A DNA stretch of 64,000 bases from positions 241,501 to 305,500 of the forward strand of contig VKHL01000001.1 in NCBI GenBank assembly GCA_015146655.1, given 5' to 3'. Below, in pieces: positions 55,654-64,000 of this stretch. The stretch's first letter is position 1; the number at the start of each line of letters is the position of its first letter. Source of the DNA: Ochromonas danica. Its lineage: Eukaryota; Sar; Chrysophyceae; Chromulinales; Chromulinaceae. Position numbers and translations under genes: made by a program. The notes beneath the pieces were generated by a model. The model was not told the DNA's origin, did not search any database, and saw nothing but the letters and a program-made list of their open reading frames with translations.

Positions 55654-56385
55654 TTAGTGTGCAGTAGTATCCACTTCCTCTGTAGTCTTAGTAGTGGTAG
55701 CGGTTGTTGTAGTAGATGAAGAAGAAGACTGATGATCTACAGGAAGAAGATGATCATGTAAGTAATCCTTGAAATCATCAACTTTCCATCCCTGTACAGA
55801 CAATGTCTCTACCGCACCAGCAGCAGTAGTAGCAGCTGGTTGTTGTTGTTGTTCTTCTTCCTCAGATGTTTTGTACATGAACAAACGTGGACTAGCAGAA
55901 GCTGAAGAATAACGAATACGTAGTCTTAACTCTTTCTTCATCTTAATTACTTGAGCTATCTCAGGATAGAACATTAATACTCTTCGATCAATTTCAAGAA
56001 CAGCATGATGATAAAGTTCTTCTTCTTCTCCTTCTTCTGTTGTTGTTGTCGTCAAAAAACGAATTTTCGTACAACATGACTTACACGTTGAGGTCAAAAG
56101 ATCGTATTGGAGGTGATTATTGTGATTGTTATTGTTAGTTTGACTTTGAAGATGTTTGTCAATAATATCACAAGTACGACATGATAGAGTAGTTGGATTA
56201 AAACCAAAAGTCAGACAGTTATTGTCATCTACTACTGCTGTTGTTGATGGTGATGATGATGATGATAATGATCCTTCTTCAAGTGAACTACTACTAGTAG
56301 ATATCACTAGCAAACTCAAGAGAAAGACAAGGAAGAAATAGTAAAGAAAAGAACCGACCATTCTCTTTTTTGATGCCATGACCAT
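55654..56385 (-). CDS. SELENOF (Sep15)-like ER protein without the CxU redox motif
   Basis: A single exon codes for 243 aa. It opens with a signal peptide (SFLYYFFLVFLLSLLVIS) and a Ser-rich run. The body aligns along its length with SELENOF: CLTFGFNPTTLSCRTCD, then STCKSCC, then AVLEIDRRVLMFYPE, then LRLRIRYSSASASPRLF and LSVQGWKVDDFKDYL. In the human protein the third block reads EVCGUKLGRFPQ. Here the Cys-Gly-Sec is replaced by Asp-Arg-Arg, so the redox site is missing while the N-terminal Cys cluster that binds UGGT is kept. Asn, Thr and Gln runs are inserted between blocks. It probably works in ER glycoprotein folding as a non-redox UGGT partner, but this is inference. Confidence 0.72.
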   Translation of the reverse strand: MVMASKKRMVGSFLYYFFLVFLLSLLVISTSSSSLEEGSLSSSSSPSTTAVVDDNNCLTFGFNPTTLSCRTCDIIDKHLQSQTNNNNHNNHLQYDLLTSTCKSCCTKIRFLTTTTTEEGEEEELYHHAVLEIDRRVLMFYPEIAQVIKMKKELRLRIRYSSASASPRLFMYKTSEEEEQQQQPAATTAAGAVETLSVQGWKVDDFKDYLHDHLLPVDHQSSSSSTTTTATTTKTTEEVDTTAH

Positions 56386-56858
56386 AATGATGTGTGAAAT
56401 GGTCTTCCAGCAGATGATGGAACAGGAGCGTTAACTTAAGACAAGAAGAGTTAACTTAAGATAGAATTAAGTTAAGAAGAGAGTGACAGCGTTGGGGGAG
56501 AATTTACATTCATGGAGGCAATTTACATGATGATGTAACTACTCCCAAATTTCACTTGTAAATGACTTCATTATCACAATTAAAAAAGGGATAGGGATGG
56601 TTCAACTTAGACACCACTCAATTCTTTGAACTTACATGTTAAACGAAAATAAAGTGACAGAATGGTTTTCATGGGCTATATATAGAAGACCACTAGGCAT
56701 AGACTACTTGGTTACAGTCTACTAGGCTATGCCAACGAACATTCTGCAGGAGAATAAAATTAATAAGCATGCATCAATACAACTGGCAACACATAATAGT
56801 CTTACAACAATAACACTAGTAGCATCAACAGTTTACATTACATTTCTTACAGTTTACA
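56386..56858. other. spacer with an 11-bp hairpin between two same-strand genes
   Basis: 473 bp upstream of the SELENOF-like gene and downstream of the 1561-residue gene. GGCATAGACTA (56,696-56,706) pairs with TAGGCTATGCC (56,723-56,733) with one mismatch. TATATA lies just before. No ORF is supported. Confidence 0.45.
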
Positions 56859-59800
56859 TTACATCATTCTTCGATTATTCATATTAACAGCAGCAGAAGA
56901 TATTGAATTAAGATGACTGTTAGTTGAACTACGATCTGACATAGTTGTAGCAGAACCAGATATACTCATTGGTCTAGCAGATGATGTTAAAGCAGGTAAT
57001 GAGATCGTTTGACTGCTTTGAATTAATGTCTTCCTTTGTGCTTTCATCATTTTACGTTCTTGTTGTACTTTCTTCCCACTTTCTGTCCTTTTAGGAGAAG
57101 TTCTTGTTGGTTGTCCTTCTTCAGGTTCTAAATTAGTATAACAAAGTGGACAATAGGTTAACGAATCTGCTGAACCACCACGTAGTTTACGTTCTGCAAA
57201 CCAATTTAAACGAACTTGTGACCATGATTGATGCATTATACCATACTTCTCGACTAATTTTTCAATAGATGGCATTAATGCTAAACAAACATGTAAACGT
57301 TTCCGTAACGTTACATAATCCATATGTACAGTATAATTAAGAAATTTCTTAAGATGATCAAATTGTAAGACCAATTGTTGTAAATTTGGAATATACGATG
57401 GATCATGCATTAATGCAAAGAAGAGAATAGCAGCAGGTGTACGATCACGTGCTTGAATTACTTCCATTAATTCCATTTCTAAATCTTCAATTTCTTGTTC
57501 TGTCATTTGTAATTCTTGTTGTAAACGTGTTATAACTTCTAATGCTTGTTCCATAGTAGCATTAGGTGGTAATGTAGCATTAGGTGATGACGATGATGGT
57601 TTATGAAGTGTTGGTAAAGGATGGAAATTAATTGTTGGTTGAATAGGTAAATCAGCCCATGAACCTGTTGTTGACATTCCTTCCTCTACCATCATATAAG
57701 ATGCTTGATAGTTACGTTTGAAATGTGCTGGTAGATATTCTTCTACACGATATCGTTGACAACGTTCTTTTACTGCTAATAGACGTTCTTGTATTTCTAA
57801 GACAATCCCTTGTGTCTTAAGGAAGGAATCATATGTCTCAGCAAGTTGTGTATTTTCTTTTGTTAAGACTGCTAATTCATTTGCTGCATTAGCATGAACA
57901 CGATCAAAAAATGATCGAAATTCTAATAATCGTAAATTATTTCCAATTAATTGTGCTTCAAGATCACCATTTAATCTAATGGTAACAAACACGACAACCA
58001 ACCAACAAGATCAGAACAAATTAAGAGAAAGAAATAGAGGAAGGAGGAAGGGATGATAATGATGATTACCTACCTGACAATATCTAATACAGAACTTTGA
58101 ATCATTTCTGCTTCTGATCCTTCAAATTGAATGGCTCCACCTTCTCCTATAATAGGATTTCCATTTGTTCCATTTCGTATCGTAGTTCTACGAATATTTT
58201 TAATAATTTGAATTAAATTTTTAGTAATATTATCAATTGTATCCATAAAGGGTAACATCATTTTACAATCATCCCATAAACGTTGCATATTATTCCATAA
58301 TAATGGTAATAATTCTAACCATTTATGATCTTTTAAATCTTGTGGTAAACATGCTTGTAAAAACCGTTCATTTTGTAATTTATTTAAAAAAGGATGAAAT
58401 TCTTTATAAATAATTGATAATGGATCATCTACTTGTTTTAAATGTTCTTCAAAAGTGATTAATTCTGGTGATAATTTATAAGTTCTGGTAATTAAAATAT
58501 CTGCTTGATTATCATAAATTGGCAATTCCCAACCACCACCACCATTATTATTGCTATTATTAGTATTATTCCCGCTATTGTTTGTTTGTGTTTTATTTGC
58601 TCCAGCACCTACAGTACCACCATCATCTTTGTCTAATAATCCACCAAAAACGGTTGAACTAAATGAACTTGTAAATGAAAGAGCACTTGATCCACGTGTA
58701 CCAACTCCTCGATTAACATGTCCTCGATGACTACTACGACTATCTTGACGCATGAAAGGTGGAGTATCATCAGTAGTACTTGTTGCAACTTCTTTTTTAG
58801 GTAATTTCATTCCTGTTGCATCTTGTGGTAGAGAGATTTTAATCATATCCCAATTAACAGCAAGAGCACCTGTAGCACTATTACCATCTTTAACAATATT
58901 TGATAAAATATGATTAATCATCTCCTTTACACGATGTGCTCGTGGATCATCTTCATTGAATCCAAGATTACGTCCCACTAGAAAAACAAAATAGAATAGA
59001 CAAACAAAACAAATTAATAAACTATCCTATTATAAGAAACATGAGTGACAAGAGTACCTTTCTGAAGAATGAGACTATCTAACGTATGCTCTGTGAGAGG
59101 AAGGTTTGCAGATTTTTGTGGACTACGACTGGGTGTTCTTGCATTATTACCATATCCACGAAATTCAACCTTCTTGACACGACGACGATGTTCATCTTCT
59201 TCTCCTTCTCGACTAGATAAACGACGATTACTTGGTGTACGAGATGGACTTTCACCACCTTTCTCTCGAGATCGAGCACGTTCATCATGAGCAGCATCAG
59301 ATGAAGCAGAATTCATAATAGGACTACGAGCTTTAGGAGACCGTGCCCTCGATGTGGGACTACCTTTTCGAGGTCTTCGTTTTTTACCTGTTGGACTCTT
59401 TCCTGATGGTTCTCCATTTTCTTGAATGGAAGCTAAGTACAAGGCACCTGCTTCATCGGTATTAGCTGTGACAACTGCAGGTGACCGAGATTGACTGGCC
59501 AATTGTCTTTTCTTCAGCAATTGTCCACTCACTTCAGAGTCAGTTTCAATCTCATCCGTGTAAATCATACTCTTCCCCCCACGTTTAGACATATGTTTTT
59601 CCTTCTTGCGTTGTTGTCTACGACGACGCCTACGCCTACGCCTACGACGACGACGTGCTTCAGAACCATCACCATCATCATCATAATCGTCATCATAATC
59701 GTCGTCATCAAAATCGTCATCATCATCATCGTCATCATAATCACTATCATCTTCATCTTCTCCCTCTTCAATAGAAAGTTGGGAAACAACAGAACCTTCA

Positions 59801-61722
59801 TCATCCGCCTGGCCTGTCTTATCCTTGTTTCTGTTACTTTGTCGTTGTGAAGGTTGTCGACTAATACCTTGTTGCTGACCAGAGCGATTGCTATCTTTAC
59901 GTTGTCTAGGATGTGAAGAAAGAGACCTACTATCATTGGCATCATTCGATCCTCTTGCTGCAATACCTAAGCTTGGTGTGCTGCCCACAGATTGTCGCCT
60001 CGATCTCTCATCATCTTCTTCATCATATTCTTCCTCTCCTGCATCTCCACTATCTCGACTTCCTGTAATAATCTTTTGAATAGGTGGACGATATTCTCTT
60101 TTATCCACATCAGCTACAGGATATTGTTCTCCTTCTACGAGAGAGTTTGATGCACTGTTAAGATTTAAATCTGCAGATACTGTACGACCTATTCCTCCAC
60201 CTCCATTACCAACTGATGAGCGATTGCTAGACAGAGGAGGTTTCTTAGAAATACTTTTATTATCACTTTTCTCTCTGTTCAAGTTACCTTTAGTGTCTTT
60301 TTTACTACTACGAGATGATCGCATACTTTTACTTCCCACACTACCTGCATCTCTTACATCATCATTGGGTAAGATATCACGACCTTCATCATCTTCCTCC
60401 TCCTCACGATAAACATCATCATTCGTGATTGAACTTGTGTTTGATGCTAAGCTTCTTTTAGATGCATTGCGAGTTGTTCGCGCAACAGCTGATGCCACAG
60501 AAACATCATCTCCTGTATCACCATCTCCTCCTCCTCTTTCTCGACCAGATTCGGTAGGGTCTTGACTGTCAAAAGAACGACGACGCCGTGCTGAAGAATT
60601 TCCTGATGACTTTCCCTTTCCTTTTCCTTTGACTTTCTTCTTCCGTCGTTTCCCACTCTTTCCAGGTTCTCCTTCCTCGTCATATTCATCTTCAGCTTCC
60701 TCCAATAAATCTGAATCAATATTATTTGAGCGACTTCCGCGCGAGTTGTTAGTAGCACCAGGTGCTTTGTCAGCATTCTGTGCATTGGCCGCAGGATCTG
60801 AAGCACTTGGCGCAGCATTAGCAGGTTGACTCTCAGTAGCAGCAGCAGCTGTTGTTGTTGCTGTTGTTGTTGGATTGGCAACTTGTGGTGCAGGAGAAGA
60901 TGTAGAGCCAGAGTTGCGAGAAGAATCATCTTGATTTTCTTTCTCTCCTTTACCTCGATGACCATGCTTGCGTTTATCATCTTTCCCACCACCTAAATCT
61001 AAACTAACCGGAGCGATCATAACATTATCCTGCTGTTCATTTTCTTCCGATATTGTTGGCGTACTATTATTAACAGCTGATTTAATTGATTGAGTGACAA
61101 CATCTCGATGATTTCGATGAACATTACTATGTGCATTTTTCACTTGTTTTTCCAATTTATCTGCAAAGGCTGCATCATTTCTTTGTGGTAAATGCATTGT
61201 TTTATTTAAATGCACTATTACCTCACTATCAATCTTACGAATAGTATTATCTAGTTTTTTACCTGGTGAAACAATTAAACGAGAAAGTGAATCAACAGAT
61301 TTCCATAAGAGATTGACATTATCTTGTACTTTCTCCATGACTGTACTATTATCTCCATCTTCAGAGAAGTTATCCTTATTTGATAATACATTAAATAGAG
61401 ATTCAATTTGTACTTTTAAACTACCTACAATTCCTGTAAGATATTTTGAACGTATTTGTTCAGTTGCAATCATTTCAGATAGTTTTTCATGTGTTAATAG
61501 ACCTTGTTTAGAACTTGCTAGAATCTCTTGTATTTCATGTTGTAACTCATATTGATTTTCAGAGAATTTATCTAACATTGATTCCATTCCTGTTAGAAGG
61601 AAGCTAACTTCTAAGGAATCTTCTGTACGATTCCCTTTTTCCAATCGTTCTAATAATTGGGCAATATTATTTTGAGCTGATTCAAACTCATCTTTATTAT
61701 CGAAAAAAGACTCTCCTTGCAT
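56859..61722 (-). CDS. 1561-residue coiled-coil protein, family unknown
   Basis: Three exons (61722-59058, 58977-58074 and 57975-56859) join in frame to give 1561 aa. The first 170 residues are helical with heptads. Then comes about 700 residues of charged disorder: Ser/Arg runs, a run of Asp at about 59,690-59,760, and a run of Arg next to it. Exon 2 starts a second folded part (LGFNEDDPRAHRVKEMINHI, DNITKNLIQIIKNIRR). Exon 3 holds coiled coil, then MHDPSYIPNLQQLVLQFDHL and one CPLCYTNLE motif that is too short for a known zinc finger. I do not recognise the family. A cytoskeletal scaffold is a fair guess. It is divergent from ChlM. Confidence 0.72.
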
Positions 61723-62059
61723 TCTTCTTTATAATCTATCTTTCTCACACCTTTTTTCTTTGCTTTTTTTTTTTTTTTTTTTACTTTTTAAGTATATCCT
61801 CTACCACATTTATCTCTATCAAAGTACTAAATTGATAGACCAGCTAATTTATGGTATGAAAGACACCAAACCCAACGACAATGAAACGGCGACGGCACAG
61901 CAGCAGGTGATTTATTATTGTGTTGCGAGGGAGACCACCGTCATGGCTGCGTGACATGGCCAACAGAGAACGTCACGTGGTCTTCCTTTTGCACAAGACA
62001 AACACAACAAGAAAGAGACAACAAATCTTCTTGCAACATCTCCCTTCAATTTGCAGAAT
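61723..62059. other. divergent spacer between the 1561-residue gene and ChlM
   Basis: 337 bp with a run of about 20 T at 61,765-61,785 near the minus-strand start. No gene is seen. It should hold both promoters. Confidence 0.45.
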
Positions 62060-62940
62060 ATGTGGTCTATTATTGCTTTGGTTTTGGTTAGTCAATATCT
62101 TCTATGTGCAACAGCATTCCGTACTTTGCCATTTAATCGTGCAAGCAATACTTTCCAATCATTGAGTGCTAAAGTGGATGATAAGGCAGAAGTTACACAA
62201 TACTTCAACAATGAAGGCTTTGATCGTTGGAATAAGATTTATTCCGAGTCCGGTGAGGTAAACAAGGTTCAGCTGGACATTCGCAATGGTCATCAGCAGA
62301 CCATCGACAAGGTTCTGGGCTGGCTCGGCAAGGAGGACAATGCTAAGAAATCCCTCTGCGATGCTGGCTGTGGAGTGGGATCTCTTGCACTCCCTCTTGC
62401 CACTAAGTTTAAGTCGGTCTCTGCTTCTGATATTTCTGCTGCAATGACCAGCGAGGCTGCAAAACGTGCCAAGGAACTGAAGATCAAGAATATTAAGTTC
62501 GAGACCAGCGATATGGAGGCTTTGAAGGGTTCTTATGACACTGTCACTTGCATTGATGTCATGATTCACTACCCTTCTGCAAAGGCAAGCCTGAGAATTA
62601 GTCCTTGTCATTCTGTCCTTGTGTGGAACTAACATTCTTTCCATGTGGAACTAACATTCTGTGTTTACATTCTGTACAGTTGCCTGAGATTGTAGGCAAG
62701 TTGGGAGGTCTTGCAAAGGAGCGCCTGATCATCTCCTTTGCTCCAAAGACATTCTATTTCGAGTTGTTAAAGAAGATTGGAGAGCTTTTCCCTGGAAAGT
62801 CCAAGACCACTCGCGCGTATTTACACACCGAACAGGATGTTGTTAAAGCTCTTAAGCAGGCGGGATTCAAGGTGCGTAGAACTGAGATGACAGCTACTAG
62901 CTTTTACTTCTCTCGTCTGTTAGAGGCTGTTAGAGAATAG
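62060..62940 (+). CDS. chlM: magnesium-protoporphyrin IX methyltransferase, plastid
   Basis: Two exons (62060-62584 and 62680-62940) give 261 aa. It methylates Mg-protoporphyrin IX with SAM in chlorophyll synthesis. The SAM motif is LCDAGCGVGSLALPLA, and the downstream blocks are diagnostic: CIDVMIHYP, LIISFAPKTFYFELLKKIGELFPG and EMTATSFYFSRLLEAV. The N-terminus is a signal peptide with CATAF, the Phe-containing cleavage motif of complex red-type plastids, followed by a short transit part. The intron starts GC rather than GT (AAG|GCAAGC), and splicing there gives exactly the expected HYPSAK-LPEIV junction. It has more G/C-ending codons than its neighbours. The gene shows that the organism is photosynthetic or of recent photosynthetic descent. 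Confidence 0.96.
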
Positions 62941-63103
62941 AGTTTTGTGTCAATCTAAATATTGTAAACGCCATCCTCATTAGCTTTGATTAGTTGAGGC
63001 AATATGCTGTACAAAATTACATACTCCATTAATAAAGAGGACCACGGTTGGTTTCTTCTTTCAGGGAAAGTCTGCAGACACAATGATCTTGACAGACATT
63101 CGT

Positions 63104-63521
63104 TTACACAGCCATGCCAGGTCGTCTTTGAGAAAAATCCACTTCAGGTTCATCAAAAGTCTTATGAGGACCACGACAACAGCCAGGCGATCGCAAGTCT
63201 CCCCCACAACACGAATAGAAGTTATAAATATCAGCAGCACCTTTAGTCTCTCCAGGCGCCATCCAACGCTGGGCAGTCTCACCTGCGTAACTGTTGATCA
63301 AAAGCAGAGGCAAACATCAGATTGATGACTCAACAGCTTCGATAATCAATCAGAGGAAATGGATGAGCAACAAACCTCTCAGGATGGAATACACAAGCTA
63401 AAGGACTATTCTCTTTAAATTGCATCAAGCAAATCCGGCAAGTTCTTGATACAGCTTTCTCTTGATTACCAATTTTCACTTTTGACATCCTTAATACCAC
63501 CATCTCCTCGTCGTCGTTCAT
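63104..63521 (-). CDS. small Cys/His-rich protein, CHORD-like zinc binding
   Basis: Two exons (63521-63376 and 63290-63104) give 110 aa. Joined, they show CRICLMQF, then CVFHPESYAG, then YSCCGGDLRSPGCCRGPHKTFD. The order C-x2-C, C-x2-HP, CC, GC, G-x-H is like a CHORD domain, which binds two zinc ions in SGT1/HSP90 partners. Spacing differs and there is only one domain, with no CS domain. It could be a distant or stand-alone CHORD, or another zinc module. The start ATG is followed by an acidic MNDDEEMV. The last codon lies 163 bp from the ChlM stop in tail-to-tail arrangement. Confidence 0.6.
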
Positions 63522-64000
63522 GTTTGTATTGATTCTTATAGAAAAGACAATCTGTCACGCTGCTTCCATGTAGAATCAGCACTTGATCAACCACCTTTTG
63601 TTGTGGGGCTTGATTGAAGATGCCGGCTAATTAAGGAATTACGCTGTGCAAGGAATGTTGTGATAACGAAGCCACGTTGAGCAACTTTGTATTGTATCCG
63701 CTAACGCTTATATCACTGTAATTAAACGAACAGTAGTTTAAGAAGTATAGATCTACTTGATAGTGATACAGACACGCAAAACTGTCCAAAACCTACATGA
63801 GGTTTACTTCATTAGATACAAGATGTTACCATTTTCATTTACAGTGGCAGCAGCTGGGAAGACCCGGAAGCGGGATTACCTGTTCCTGCATTGCTTTTGT
63901 TGTGAACACATTCATTGACTGGTTGGTTTCCCTGCCTGTCTTGTCTTTCTGTTCTTCTTTCTTTTCTTTGAAGTAAATTCTTACATTGTGATATTAATCT
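63522..64000. other. right-edge region, no supported gene
   Basis: 479 bp upstream of the CHORD-like gene. I see no ORF with support. By the strand-alternation rule a plus-strand gene might start near or beyond the edge, and an ATG at 63,823 is one candidate, but the evidence is too thin to call. Confidence 0.35.

Noticed and set aside
55654-56385. Sec codon in the SELENOF-like gene
   Set aside because: There is no in-frame TGA in the exon. The position of Sec is coded as Arg, so no SECIS is needed.
59491-60992. Several antisense or shifted frames over the 1561-residue gene
   Set aside because: They are Ile/Leu/Met-rich shadows of Asp, Arg and Ser runs in the real frame and lack their own splice or start context.

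Overview
The window is 64 kb of compact, AT-rich nuclear DNA from a flagellated alga. I resolve 33 protein-coding genes, one of them cut by the left edge, and about 48 short introns. All but one of the introns are GT-AG. They run from 39 to about 310 nt, mostly 55-100. Several proteins open with a signal peptide followed directly by a Ser/Thr-rich stretch, with Phe at or just after the predicted cleavage point: Mg-protoporphyrin IX methyltransferase (CATAF), chorismate mutase (TLAFF), probably a DEDD exonuclease (SRAF), and a GDT1-like transporter without the Phe. This is the bipartite import signal of red-derived complex plastids. Together with radial-spoke, CFAP97-like and Sfi1-like genes it points to a photosynthetic stramenopile (ochrophyte) or a similar alga. 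I cannot name the species.

Layout. Bases 1-12,600 hold a cut unknown gene, a START-like membrane protein, an Sfi1-like centrin-binding protein, a D-2-hydroxyacid dehydrogenase, the TORC2 subunit SIN1, an unknown multi-pass membrane protein, a 2OG-Fe(II) hydroxylase and a GFA/CENP-V zinc protein. Bases 12,800-25,300 hold a P3A H+-ATPase, mitochondrial ribosomal protein L46, a BTB/T1 protein, an AAGAB adaptor chaperone, a ubiquitin-eS30 fusion, omega-amidase, a GDT1-like transporter and an ankyrin protein. Bases 25,400-38,500 hold an NPHP3-like NACHT NTPase, an FHA coiled-coil protein, the formylglycine-generating enzyme, an unknown helical protein and chorismate mutase. Bases 39,000-50,000 hold SOF1/DCAF13, an exonuclease with two DUF5710 repeats, IMP4, a small FHA protein, a prolyl-oligopeptidase-like protein with a degraded triad, VPS26C and RSPH14. 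Bases 50,300-63,500 hold a 1637-residue EF-hand protein, a SELENOF-like protein, a 1561-residue unknown, ChlM and a CHORD-like zinc protein.

The most striking large-scale feature is strand alternation. In 28 of 32 neighbouring gene pairs the strand flips, so nearly every gene shares a 5' region of about 140-580 bp with one neighbour and a short 3' spacer with the other. All 14 head-to-head pairs look like candidates for bidirectional promoters. Functional themes scattered through the window are cilium and basal body, ribosome biogenesis (SOF1, IMP4, eS30, mL46), endosomal and adaptor trafficking (VPS26C, AAGAB), and plastid metabolism. I see no transposon, viral remnant, tRNA or rRNA.
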